64,000 nucleotides of DNA, from positions 13,869,455 through 13,933,454 of the forward strand of contig CM029617.1 in the NCBI GenBank assembly GCA_017311315.1, written 5' to 3'. Below are positions 33,530-45,530 of this stretch, piece by piece. This stretch comes from Dendrocalamus latiflorus (lineage: Eukaryota; Streptophyta; Magnoliopsida; Poales; Poaceae). The translations under genes were made by a program, and so were the position numbers. Every line of letters begins with the position of its first letter. Positions within the stretch are counted from its first letter, which is position 1. A model generated the notes under the pieces. It had not been told where the DNA came from. It made no database searches and was given only the letters and a program-made list of their open reading frames with translations.

Positions 33530-35291
33530 AAATATAAATTTGTACAAAATATAGATCCAATACAGTCAAATTATTGATTCGCCTGGCTCATAAATGGGTT
33601 GGTCTTGAAATTCTTGAGTTGCTTTTCACTGGGGCTCTTCCATGTCCTTGTACTGTACTCGGATGATCGCATCAAAAAGCAAACAAACACGCCAGCAAAA
33701 TAAATAAATAAAAATTCAAATAAATTCCAAATTGAACAATTCCACTACCATTAGATATATCTTAAATGTAGAAAAATTAGAATAAATTTCATTAATTTAG
33801 AGTTAAAATGAGTAGGAATGGCTCTCCAAAGTTTAAATTTGGATTAAATCTAGAAATAAATAAAGGAGAGAGTTTCTCTCTCTAACAGTAGGGTCTACTA
33901 GGTTTTAAATTAATATTCAATTGTAAGAGCTCACTAAGATTGACAAGAGAGTCCCATGGGATTTAAAATCAATTTGATTTATTTCTTAAAAGAAAAAGAT
34001 CCTAAGGCTAACATGTACGACCAGTGCACTGTGCAAACATAACTCGGGCTCACTTGTAATTGGAAAACTTAAACCAAGTTTTAAAAAGGTTTTTGAACCG
34101 GAGGGGGCCCACTGGTTAGCTACTCATTAACTTAACAAAAGAGGGGGTCCACAGGTCAGTGATTAATTAACAATGACTAATGATGGTCATTAAGGAGCTT
34201 AATCATGCATGTTTAAACTCTAACCGCCTTGCTACAGTGCCATGTTCCCCCTGAGAAGAGACAAGGATCATCACTAGCAAGGAGAGGGATGGCAGTCAGA
34301 GGCAAGGCCCGAAATAGGTTCCTCAACGTGGCACGATCCTCCAGGCGGTGACAGAACAGGGATCATGGCACCATGGTGCTAAAAGGAGCTAGAGGCTAAT
34401 TCCTCTTTATGGGAGCGTCTACGGGTGAAGGTAGACTCATTAGGAGTAGGGACGGAGCTCAGGGATGAAGCAGTTGGGCCATCGATGGAGAGCCGAGGTG
34501 GCAGTGAGGTGATTGTCACGGAGGGCTCACCGGAGAAGGAGAGGAGGTTCGGTGTGGCTTGGGTTGTCCTCGGAATTCTCGGGCGGTGCTTCAAGTGCGG
34601 CCAATTTGATAGAGGTGAGGTGGAGCTCAATCAGCGTTGGCGGCGGCAATTTGATCGGAGGGGAGGGAGGAGGTGGTGCTAGAGGTGTTCGGGGCAAAGT
34701 GAAGGTAGGGAAAGGCAATTGGGGATGAGAGGAGGTCAACACATGTGCTTTTATAGCCACGGGGGAGCGTTGGTTGTTGGACGCCTTGATGGCAAACGCG
34801 GAGTCCCGAGGGTGGTGTCGCCGATGCACAACACAGCATAGGAGCGAGGGTAGAGTTGGTAGGAAGAACGGACTCGCGCGATCGAGGGTTCAGGTGAGGT
34901 GATGAGCTCCAAAGATCGGCCGTGGGGATCTCGGGCACGCGGGTGTGATGCGGCATGGGAGTGGTAGAGGTAGACCCTGTAGGCATGTGGAGAGAAGAGG
35001 AAGAGGGAGGAGGGCAGTGCTAGGCGAGGCTAGCTCGGGCAAGGGTGGAAGCGAACGGCGTGGCTAGGGGCAGCGTATGCCAGCGTAGGCCAAGCCAGGG
35101 GCTTTCTGGGCCGAGCCAAAGCCAGGTGGGCCAAGGGGAAGGCAGGGTGGGCTGGGCCAAGCCCAAGGAAGTTTAAACATTTTTGAAAATTCAAATTCTG
35201 GTGGAATTTTCGAGATGGCTTTTGAATTCAAATTCAAATTTTGGAATTTCACTCAGGCAAACTTTACATTCCCAAAAATGGGATGTTTCAA
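33530..35291 (-). mobile_element. Long LTR fragment F (chromovirus-like), minus orientation
   Basis: The region resembles the promoter-side half of LTRs A, B and D: a GATTCGCCTGGCTC-type block near 33572, AT-rich middle, GC-rich body (34240-35160), a minus-strand TATA box at 34748-34755 and an end GGGATGTTTCA at 35281-35291 corresponding to the usual GGGTGTTACA. The left boundary is not defined. It could be a truncated solo LTR or the 5' LTR of element E. Confidence 0.55.
34748..34755 (-). promoter_or_regulatory. TATA box of LTR F
   Basis: The minus strand reads GGCTATAAAAGC, placed in the GC-rich body as in solo LTR A. Confidence 0.6.
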
Positions 35292-35547
35292 TATATATTT
35301 TCTTTTCTTTTTTTTGTGAACTTCTATGTTCTCTACATTCCGTTGGTACTTGCAGTGCAAGCACATTCAGATATTATATAAATCTTGACAAAATGGATGT
35401 TTTACGGTGCTTAGGAGCTACCTGGAGTACACCGACTAGGTACTGCCCCTAGGTGCGATAATTTGTTTGATGCGACAATACTATTGCATTTCATAACAGC
35501 AAACAACATGATTAGCATGGCCTACTTTCATGGCACTAGTAGTGTGC

Positions 35548-35564
35548 CCGTGCTAACGCTACGG
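35548..35564 (-). terminator. Helitron 3' subterminal hairpin
   Basis: The minus strand reads CCGTAGCGTTAGCACGG: CCGT-(a)-GC pairs with GCACGG around a four-base loop, six pairs with one bulge. The CTAG end follows after eight bases. This is the rolling-circle termination signal of Helitrons. Confidence 0.8.
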
Positions 35565-36709
35565 TAAAATACAAAACAAGATAAAATTTGTAAAAAATAA
35601 AACGAACAATCAGATTCATTAAGATTCACGTCTCATATATTGTATAACCAAATATTTTTGTCACATAATGAATGTATATATTTAAAAAATTAATGGGAAA
35701 ATATTAGGACATACCCCAGTTGATAGTGTCAGAACAACAAAAATCACTCTTCAACATAAAGAAACCACTCTGAAACTTTCAGGTTTATTAATACAGCATG
35801 TTTCTTGTTAAATATGAGACGACAGCTGCCACAATCATGTTATTGTGCCAAATGAGCCCCTTCCACATCATCAACTCACTTAAAACTATACATGGAAATG
35901 GATTACATGGCACGTTACCTGACAAGGATGGTAACCGGGGTGATCACTCTGGCGATTATTGTCACCTTTAACAGGAAGCTATTGATTTGAAAAGTTAAAT
36001 TACTTGTTTGAATTGCTGACGACTTGACTGATGCAATTTAAAAGATAGTGGGTGCTAATTGACACAAAAGGATGTTTCAGGGGCAAGCTCCATTCAAAAT
36101 AGACAGGGAACACTGCTCAGAGCAACCATGTCAAACTAAATGTTACAGCAGGTAAAGGGGTAAATGATAATTTTGTTGGTCTATAAAGTTGTACTTTCGA
36201 AATGCATAGAGATGGCAATGATATTATTAGGAATGTACACTTTACCTTTGAAATATCTAACATCATAATAATCACTCATTTGCACCCCATGAATCGTATA
36301 ATATAATAAAAATATTATGTGTTGAGGCAATTCACAATAAAAACAATAGCACTACCGACCCATTGCTCTTTCATTATGGACAAATGTAATAGAAGGCCAA
36401 CATGTTTAGCACAAAACAATAAACTTGCTAGGCCAAGTACTACCATATCCAAGCAAAAGCTGTCAATTAGAAGCATGTGAATATCTTGGAATTATGACAG
36501 ATGTAAACTTACAGATACTAATTACAACAACAGAACAAAAGTAACTGCAGGAAATTTAAAGATCATGAAGCACTTATACATTATTATGGCAGCAAGAAGC
36601 TAGAACAGATTTTGATGACAGTATGAAGTGCGGCAACAGTAGGAAAGAAAAAGGAACAACATAGCTTAGATGAATATATAAGAGCATTTGATGATGACTA
36701 CACACAAAC

Positions 36710-36807
36710 CTTCCAATAGAATCAAGAAGTAAAGCCCTGATATTGTCAATGTGCCCTCTCAAATTCATATTTTTTGATCCGGTCCTGGGATCCCAAACAC
36801 AGACAAC
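36710..36807 (-). pseudogene. Captured exon of a WDR48-like WD40 gene
   Basis: The minus-strand exon, bounded by AG at its start and a GTTTGTG donor, encodes VVCVWDPRTGSKNMNLRGHI and then DNIRALLLDSIGR. This is a WD-repeat segment of the plant WDR48-like (UAF1-type) protein, whose animal homologue activates USP1-family deubiquitinases. Only this exon is recognised. It follows RPC4 exons in the same orientation, so a read-through transcript would be chimeric. No complete WD repeat set exists here, so no function is expected. Confidence 0.75.
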
Positions 36808-36883
36808 CTACATCAAACGAGTGAATATAAGGAATATTCTAGGAACCACGCCTAAACAGAGCGTTATATGGTCATGCTCTTAC

Positions 36884-38712
36884 ATACGAGTATCTTTCCC
36901 ATGAAACCTCCTGGCAGCTCTTTGAGTTTAGAGCCAAGGAGCAATGATGGCCTTGTTTCCTCACGCGTCACCTTAGAGCTTGTGCTCGCAGGTTCAGCAT
37001 TCTCCTTGGAGCTTGTATTTGGCTCTGCAACTGATTCTGGCTTCTTTGGTAAAGGAAGAGATGCAGGCAACTGGAAAAAGGAGCAACTGTGGTGTGTCCG
37101 ACCAATCCTGTCAACATAGCAATCGATATAACAACTTCAAGCAGTTAGAGACTGGAGTACATACTACAATGCTTAGGTATAGTCCTGTGAAAAGGGGAAA
37201 TTAAATTAATGAGGTTTGCAAACTGCGAAGGAAGATATTCACATTTTGGAAACCTGGTATCCCCACTCACCCATGGCTCAGCATATTCTTTTGGTACTTT
37301 TGGATCTGAACCATCTGAATACGCATGGACACGAAGGGTGTTAAGATCCAAAATACAACAATTTGTACAGTTAAAATAAGTATTTGATATTCTGCATTTC
37401 CTTCTAAAAGAGAAAATTTGCAATGTCAGAAAACAGACTACGAAAAAAAGTGCATGGCCTTTTCTTTATCCAATTTTCAGAACGTATATTAAACTATTTA
37501 TTGGATGGTTTAGCTAAAAACATAAAACAATGAAGATAAAAATCTTACACCAATACCTGATGAATAACTATTTGGTTTAGGATAAGACCTTGCATATGAA
37601 GAGTTCCCTTGCCCAAATGCAACTTGTGTACGGATTTCTGCTATGGCAACAGGGTAATACATCATTAGCAATATATTCAAACTAACAGAAAAATGCCAAC
37701 AATATTAGAAACACCCTTTACATCCATCAACAAGCACACATCTTTGATGGTTCTAATGATCTAATCCATGACTTAAGAAAGGGACATATTTCTGAATATC
37801 TGCTTTGTATATTAGGTACACAACCAGACATGCATAACCTAGTAAATAAAGATTTTTCATACAAGTACAGGGCCTAAGTGGTCAATTCATTGCCAAATTT
37901 AGTTGAGTGGTGAGGAACTAATCGTGCTGTGCATGTTCAATTCACAGTCTCCAAGATTCCTATTTTACATAAATTGCAGGATGGAATTTTGAAACTTCTT
38001 AGGAAGTTCATCTTTGGCAATAACACCTAACTGATGAGCCATTACTAATGGGGGACGTAGGCCCTGAGCATGCTCAAACAATAGGATTTACACATTTACT
38101 GGATATGCATGAAGTTTATAAAATATAAAACGCTACAGCAATTAACTACACTAAACCTTTTTCTTGGTCTTAACTCTTCTCGCGAAAGGATCCATGCTCT
38201 GCAGAAATGAAACAAGATATTGGAAACACCAATCAAGCCTCAAATGACAGGCAAGCTTGCGAGTACAGCAAACAGCCAAAAGACAAACATAAGCTTATAA
38301 GCACTTAAGACGTCTTAAGTTTCATCAACAATTCCTTATCGACGGTTTCGTCCTTGATCTCGCCAGCTGGCTCCCTGAAGAATTTCAGTAACTCTCATTC
38401 CACATGTACATTGTATAGAGCCTACCAACCTAGCAAACTGAAGCTAACCATATATTAGGAAAGAAAACGTGGACTGAATCACGTACGTCTTCGAGGACAA
38501 CCTTTGCAGCTTTCTTGGGATGTACTTTGGGTGCGAATTTAAGTCCTCCCTTACATTGGAAAAATGAAAAACGTAAGCATCAGACAGAGCATAACCAATA
38601 TCAGGAACAATCACGGAAACACCAACCTTGCGAGGAAGGGGTGCAAGGGAGCCACCAAGTTCCTTCTCCACTTCATTCTTGTTGTCCATAAGATAAGAAC
38701 AAGCACAAAAAC
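36884..38712 (-). pseudogene. Captured multi-exon fragment of RNA polymerase III subunit RPC4-like gene
   Basis: Minus-strand exons with plausible splice sites: 38627-38712 (ATG at 38689, MDNKNEVEKELGG...PLPRK), 38487-38549 (GGLKFAPKVHPKKAAKVVLE), about 38312-38391 (ETVDKELLMKLKT), about 38157-38196 (MDPFARRVKTKKK), 37557-37637 (TQVAFGQGNSSYARSYPKP), 37271-37314 (GSDPKVPKEYAEPW) and 36884-37070 (LPASLPLPKKPESV...ELPGGFMGKILV). The exons follow RPC4 order. The conserved C-terminal end after GGFMGKILV is missing and a WDR48-like exon replaces it. One exon pair does not join in frame as I placed it. This is a partial, probably non-functional copy. Confidence 0.78.
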
Positions 38713-39299
38713 CTGCAAAGGTGAAACAACAAACTGAGGTGGCTTGTGGGATTACATCATTAAACCTGTGTACAAATCGTATCAAAATCAGAGGTTCAAA
38801 ATCGCTTCTCAGCTCTGGAGAAGCAGGGAGAGGAGGACGTGGGAGAGGACTGTCGGCAGTGGCGAAGCTTTGGGATGAAAATGGTGAGTGGGCTCAAAGA
38901 ACTAAGCAATACAACGTCAACAAGAGTACGCAGCAAAGCATCAAGACAATTAGAAAAAAAACATTAAATACCAAATTTTTGACTTCAAGTCGGCTGTCGG
39001 CAAATCCCCTCCTGGGCCCTGTCCTCCTCCCGTCCTCCCCCTCCCCGGCTCCTGCTCATCGCGCCGCCGCCCCAGGATGCAGGCCTTCCCCGCGCCGCGC
39101 GACCTCCTCCCGTCCGCTGGGCCGCGCCTCCTCGGAAAAGATGCGCGTGGATGAGGGAGACGGTGGTGATCTATCGCTTACCTCGGTCTGGAACAGTGCT
39201 CTGCTATTCTTGTTTGTTTTGCTATTGCCGCTTTCGTGGATGATGGAGTATAAACCCTAACTAAACCTTCCCTCTCCAGCCCGAGTATTCGGGATGGGA

Positions 39300-39860
39300 G
39301 GAGGAGCTGCTCGGTCTACTCGTGCCACGCTGCGGGCCGGGCTCGACGGGGCGCGGGGGCGGCGGCGGAGTGGAGGAGCGGGGGAGGAGGCAGCGGAGCA
39401 AAGGAGTGGGAGGAGGAGGCGGCGGCAGCGCGGGGTGGGAAGGAGGGGAGGAGGCGGCGGCGCGAGGTGGGGAGGAGGAGGAGGCGGCGGCGGCACGGGG
39501 GAGGAGGAGGCGGGGAGACGCGGAGAATGGGGGAGACGGGGAGAACGCGGGGGAGGAGGCGGCGGCGCGGGGTGGGGAGGAGGAGGAGGCGGCGGCAGAG
39601 CGGAGGGATGGGGGCAGGAGGAGGAGGCGGGGGGAGCGGTGGCGCGGGGGAGGACGGGGGGAGCGGAGGGAGTGGAGGCGCGGGGGAGAGGTGGAGATGG
39701 GGGAGTGGCGGCGCGGTGGAGGACGGGGGGAGCGGAGGGAGTGGAGGCGCGGGGGAGGAGGGGGAGGCGCGGGGGAGGCGGAGGGAGCGGAGGAGGCGCG
39801 GGGGAGGCGGAGGGAGGGGGTAGCGCAGGTCGAGCGGGGGAGGCGGCAGCTCGGGGTGGG
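39300..39860. repeat. Purine-rich GGA/GGC low-complexity tract
   Basis: The plus strand is made of GGGAGGCGG-, GGAGGAGG- and GGGGGAG-type units with loosely repeated 40-60-bp blocks (GGAGGGAGTGGAGGCGCGGG recurs). All six frames stay open in parts, giving Gly/Arg- or Pro-rich artefact proteins. It is within the Helitron, upstream of the captured RPC4 exons. Confidence 0.85.
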
Positions 39861-40325
39861 TTTCTAGGTTAAATGATGTGCATGATCCGAATGATTTTGG
39901 CCTTAGGATCTTCAATGAGTAAGAGAATAAGGTTTAAGGAGAGATCCAGGCCATTCATTCGTATGAAGTTGGATTACTTTGGTACACAAATCTGGGTGGA
40001 CTTAGATTAGGTATGACTGTAGGGGTGGTTGAGGGGATGGATTTAGTAAAGAAAATTTTGATGTATTATAGAGTAGGGTAGATGCATACGACGAGCCTTA
40101 GTTTAATTAAGTTGGATACAGTCGATACTTGCTGGGGTAACAAGCCTGATCGTACGAAATGTTAGCTCTCCTGTGGATATACATCGAAGATGCGTGAGCA
40201 AACACAAGTTTGTCACTTGTATCATCACGTATGTATATGATATTTCTGATGCACGAAACGGTTTCTTCTTCTAGTTTGCCACCCGTGGTCGCCAAATACG
40301 GCCAAGTGACAGCCTTACGGGCTTA

Positions 40326-41276
40326 GAGCATCTCCAACAATCCCCCTAAATCTCCCCCTAAATCAAATTATTGGGAAATTGTGTAAAAAGTCTTCTCCAA
40401 CAACTCCCCTAAACACCCCCCTATTTCTATTCCCCCCAAAACTCTCCCAAAACCCAGCTAGAAACCGGGAACTTTCAGGGGTCCCCTATCCTCGCTCCCG
40501 CCGTCACGCGCGCTGGGGAAAAAAATTCGCGCCACACTTTTCCTTCACAGCTCGCCGCCCCCGCCTTTTTCCCAGCCACATCTCCCCCCCCCCCCCCCGC
40601 CGCCCCAAACCTCCAGACGCCGCCCGACGTCGCCCGCGGCCTCCAGACGCGCCGACGCCTCGCGGCCAGACTCCCCGACGCCTGATGCCCTGACGCATCG
40701 GGAGATCGAAATCGGGCGCGGGCGCCGGGCGACGTCCTGTGCGGTGCAACCTTGCAAAAGATTTCGCTTCTTTTGGTTCTTTTCGAAAGGAAATATTTGC
40801 GTCCCTCCGTCCAATGGAACGGTGCAAACTAGTATCCGCAGCTGATGTAGATTTTGATCCGCAGTAGTATCCGCCACCGTATAAATACATGCACGGACGG
40901 ACGGAATATTTCTTTGAGAACACACTACGTGTACCGATCGGAACAGGACTAGATGCGTTTCCGGAGTTCATGCCTTGTACATGTACACGCGATGGCCGAG
41001 TGCAGCGGTCAAACCGTAATCGCATCGTACACGGACGAGCTAGCACATCGGCCGCCAGTGCACGCGGCCAACTCTCCGGATCGCTCACGATCAAAATGAG
41101 GTATCGAGCAAAGTAAATGGGCCGGTTGTTAATGTTGGGCCAGATTCAACATACTATTAGGATATATTTAGGGGAGCTGTTGGAGGAGGGGACTAAAATA
41201 AATTAACAAATTTTTTGGGCTGCCCCTAAAAGATGTCTTTTGGGGTGGGTTTTTAGGGGGATTGTTGGAGATGCTC
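40326..41276. mobile_element. Harbinger-like non-autonomous element (951 bp)
   Basis: Terminal inverted repeats GAGCATCTCCAACAATCCC at the left and the same on the opposite strand at the right. A TTA target duplication lies at 40323-40325 and 41277-41279. Subterminal CCCCTAAA repeats occur in both arms (40343-40460 and 41170-41260). The centre (40490-41110) is GC-rich with a run of 15 C at 40584-40598, and could be captured promoter or exon DNA. No transposase is seen. TTA duplications fit PIF/Harbinger. Confidence 0.8.
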
Positions 41277-42470
41277 TTATCCCGGGAACAAGCATCTTTG
41301 AAATTTAGCCTAGCAGGGACAAACGTTGGTACATAGTGACAAATTTTTAGTTCCTTCCTAACAATCATCTAAATTTAGAATTATTGGATTAGAGATTTAA
41401 CGATCCTTTTTTAGAGGGAGGAGAATTTTTTTAGAAGAGGGAAGAATTTGTGGCCATTGGATTACAAATCTGGATAATAGTTAGGAAGAAAACATTAAGG
41501 TGATATTTATCAATACCCAATCTTAAACTCAAACCATTACATACTTTTGCTAGCTGAATTGTCATCGTGATTCGTTAGCATCAATCGAAATTATTGGATC
41601 TTTTTAACAGCCAGGCTACATTGAATCTTGGATATGTTTGATCACTTTAACAAAACCGAAGTATATCATCGCTCATTATGTGCTCGATGTAGGCTCTGGT
41701 TATGATAATAAGCAAGGCTCTGCCTAGAATGCATTCTCATATGAATTTAGGAGGAAACCTCACATCCAGGAGAGTGTGGATGTTTTCTTTCCTACATAAT
41801 TATTGTGAAATCACCGAGTTCCAAACAGGCATTTACCAATTGTTCTCGTCCCTCGAGAATTATCCCTATTCCCTCAGAATTTACCAAATTCAGGCATACA
41901 ACGAGAAGAATAAAGCCCATATATGGGCTTGCCAATCCTAGTCACGTCGATGAATCCATGCATGTCTTATCCACATCCGTCACATCGAAATCTAGCAAAT
42001 CAAGCAGGCCGGTTGCTATCGAGCACATCTAGCCATATGCTCCGATCGTTTTTCGGTTAAGTGCTTATCAGAGAAGAAATCGGCGCTGACCCCAGTTAGC
42101 GCTGGTCGTTGCACGATTGAAATTTCATTTAAGTGGGTGATAGTGAGACGCACGCTTCAAGCTTTCCACTGTTCAACGGAAGTGATTGATTTTTTTTACT
42201 TTTATGGGCACTGCTGAACAGTATGATAATTCCTTGACCTGATCAAGATATAGTTTGATATGTAATGTTGTCCTTGGAATGCTGCAATTTCACATAAATT
42301 TCGCTCAAAATTACTCAATTCCAACATTCCAAACATGACCTTCGTTTCGGAATCACATCCAGAGAGGAACAGTTCCATGCCTTTGAGTGATCCTGAGTCG
42401 TTGGATCATAATGCAGAGTGCAGATTTGAAGTTGAAAGATCATATGAGAGGATCCAGAATTATGTTATGA
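41277..42470. other. No supportable gene
   Basis: Mixed-composition sequence with open frames under 80 codons and no recognised family or clear repeat boundary. Confidence 0.5.
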
Positions 42471-42479
42471 TGAATCATT

Positions 42480-44170
42480 GCCATTTGGGAAGGTTGAAAA
42501 TTTAAATTGCAAATTTGTCGGATTTTTCTAGATAGTTTCAGACTTAGTGGTCAAACCGGCTTTGAGGGAGCAATCTGACCAAAATTCCTTGGCGATCAGA
42601 TCCACGCCCATTTCTAGCTCAAACCGGGGTCGTTAGCGGTTTGACCGCTATGGCCTTGCGGTTAGACCGGCTTGACAAGTGATGTCTCAACCAGTTTCTT
42701 TGATTTGGGGTTTTAGAGTCTCACGATGATTTATGTCTATCTAGGTCAGTGGATATGGTTGCATGGAATATGTTACTGCTAACATAATTCAAGTTATGAA
42801 GAACTTGTGCCCAAAAATAATTTCTTTGCCTTGGATATGTAAGGTCACTTAGAGTGAACCATGGTCAATGATGGTAATCGAGGCTATGTTTATGGAGAAG
42901 CTGAGACCCAAAACAATCAATGATGCCAGGTAAGGTGGTGAGCTCAAGCATGGCACGAAAAGGCAGAAAATATTAAAGGGAAGATCGAGCGACGGGTTGC
43001 ACCATGTGGCTTGGTCGGTCCAAGCGAGGTGTGGTTCAGTGGAACCGAAATAGGAGAGACTTGTTGTCGCGTGGCAAGCCAGTGGTGCATCTACACGTGA
43101 CAAACATGGCGATTGCTTGCAATAAAAAGGAGAAGACAGGGTTAAAAAGGGTATTTTGGTAGTTTGGCCAAAATACCGAAAACTACCTTGGATCAAAACC
43201 GCAGTGCTTTAGCGGTGCTTGGAAGAGCAGTTTAGATCAAGAAGGAACTAAGAAGATCAAGTTGGATCAAGACTAAGAACTTAGCAGATTCGGATTTATG
43301 TACTTTGAAAAACGTATATAAGAGTAGTATGTGAGTTAAAACCTGTGTATGGGGAGTTATTGAGTTTCTTAATTATGCTAAGTGGATAGTATCCACTGGC
43401 TAGCTAGCTCATCTACTTAACGGGTTGGGACAAAGATGTGTAGTTAATCATCCAACCATCCTCTTATTTGAGACTAAGTGTTCAAGGTTCTAGGGTTAGA
43501 GTTTGAGAGAAGTTGAGTGTTTTGGTGTGCTCTGTTGTTCTCCAGGTGGGGTGGCTGTAAAACATTCATCATTAAGTAGCAATATATTAATCTTTATTCA
43601 TCTCCATGATCTCTCTTATGCTGATTGATTTGCTCTTGCTTTGGTTAGTTTTTGCTTTTCTCTCCCCCTTCTTAATCTTGCTATGATAAGAACATATAAG
43701 AAATAGAGATAACCTCTATAAATCAATCTTCATCTATCTGAACATTTTGATAGCAAGTTCATGAAGAAACCCGATTTTACTTGATTTTCGTCTCGCCAAG
43801 TGATTTCGTGAGAATATATCTAAAACCATCTTGACCATCTTTTATCGACGAGTAAGTTGTATTCACTGTTTTCGTATTTTGCCTGGTTTTGGAGAAATCT
43901 TGTTTCAATCTGAAAAAGGTCTAAATTTTGACATGGATTTCTGCGATCCATGGATATAATAGGTTCCTGAGACCTTAAGTAAGGTGTATGCATAGTTTCA
44001 TAGCATTTGGATTTATAATTTAGGAATCGCGCCAAAAGAGCGCCATGTCAAGGCGTTCTGGACAGAGGCCGGCCCAACCTCCGAAGGCCGGTCAGACCAG
44101 CATGACCTAGTGATTTGACCACCAGGAGGTCAAACTAGTAGGTGTATAGCGATTCAACCTCCCGGGTTTG
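42480..44170 (+). mobile_element. LTR-retrotransposon-derived region
   Basis: Contains clustered CGGTTTGACCGC/TCAAACCGG-type motifs at both ends (42550-42710 and 44070-44165), a TATATAAG promoter-like box near 43315 and a long untranslated CT/AT-rich middle, as in some grass LTRs. No coding domain or clean ends were found; a short leader near 43820-44060 could be internal DNA. Class is uncertain. Confidence 0.4.
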
Positions 44171-45530
44171 GCGATTTCTAAAAATTGTTTAATTAAGCTT
44201 TTTGCTTCGGGTTTTTGGCTATTGATTCTAGGCTTCGTAACTTTGTATTTACAGGAGTAAAGAATTAAGAATACTTGATTGATTTTTTTTGTACAGCACT
44301 ATTCATCCTCTTTGTTGTTTATTCGGTCTTACGTGAATAATAGCTATACCGCAGTAAAAAAGCATCGTTTTTTCTACAATAGTTTTACGCTGTGTTGCTA
44401 CGGTGATCCATGCCTTTCTCCCGCAGACTTCTCTAGTGTTGGACGAGTACCTTCTGGCAAAATGGTTTGAGCTTACAAGGGCTAACCTACACCAATGATG
44501 ATTCAGATTGACCTTTTAATTTTCGGAAGAGTACAGCAGCACTGATTAATTGTTTTAAAACACTCAAGTGGGATCTAGAACTGTAGTAGTATCATTCAGT
44601 CCATTTTGCGGCCGGCTTGTGCACTGGAGTCTTCAGTCCGCGAAACTTCCTCTCATGTGCCATCTCACAGTATGTATATCCCCTGGTGGACTGGTCCATG
44701 CATAAACTAATAACCCGTGACGTGCACAGCCACATGCCTTCCTTCGTATAATATTCTTAAAAAAACAAATGAACCAACATGTACATGCAATAATTCAGAT
44801 TGAGACAGGGTTGCTCACGTTGGTTAGCAACGTGCCAAGCCGGGGCCCATGTATCGCGCGTGCTGGAACAAATCATTGGTCAACCAAATCCGGCTGCAGA
44901 GTTTGGCCAAGAATTTTGTACCTCGTGCAGTGCAGGGACTGAGACACCGTGCGTGCATGCAGGTGCAGGCTGGAGCTGGGAGTTGGACCATGCACGGCTT
45001 GAATTCATCGTGTTACGTGCTATTTTATATCGTGATGGTCTGATCTAGTCATCTCATCGTACCATATCATACCGGTATGCCTCACCTCCGGCCAGCCCAA
45101 GCACAGCCCAAAGTCCGTTGTGCCGGCATTCGTGCCATATCAGTCTAAGTCCAACCCGAAGTAACTATACATGATGAAGGCGGTGGCGACGATGGTGGCG
45201 GCAGTCGCCATCTTCCTTTCTCTTATACCCTCTTCATTAAAAACTAGTTGAAATTAAATTAGTTGCATAAAAACATAGGCACGCAATGACATAAATATTT
45301 AGAAAAAAGTGGAGTTTCCTTAATATTTTAATAATACAATATTACTGCCTTGTGAAAAATATTACTCCCCAGAGTGGGGTTCTCCGAGTAAAAAAGAGTA
45401 TAGTAACAATATATGTATATACTAACTATAACAACATGTATACATAGTATCTACTTATCAATGTCTAGGTCGTTTATGCGTTTGAGATCAGCGTACACAT
45501 GTACGATTTCAAGATCCTCTAGTTGATGCT
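44171..45530. other. No supportable gene
   Basis: Contains a possible decayed MITE near 44280-44420 (TACAGCACTATTCAT on one side, an ACGCTGTGTTGCTAC block on the other). The rest holds only short frames. Confidence 0.35.

Larger units (their letters stand above)
35536..40082 (-). mobile_element. Non-autonomous Helitron carrying gene fragments (4.5 kb)
   Basis: On the minus strand it starts TCTACCCTACTCTATAATAC (40082 downward) and ends CACACTACTAG at 35536. A GC-rich hairpin sits eight bases before the CTAG end. Flanking bases are A before the start and T after the end on that strand, the AT insertion site without duplication typical of Helitrons. No Rep/helicase is present. Captured exons of RPC4-like and WDR48-like genes lie in the same orientation. 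The 5' terminus is the less certain end. Confidence 0.78.

Noticed and set aside
36884..38712. Host RPC4 gene
   Set aside because: The 3' part is missing and replaced by an unrelated WD40 exon, one exon join is out of frame, and Helitron termini bracket it.
39257..39915. Gly/Arg- and Pro-rich proteins of 79-199 residues
   Set aside because: Products of purine-rich low complexity that stays open in all frames.
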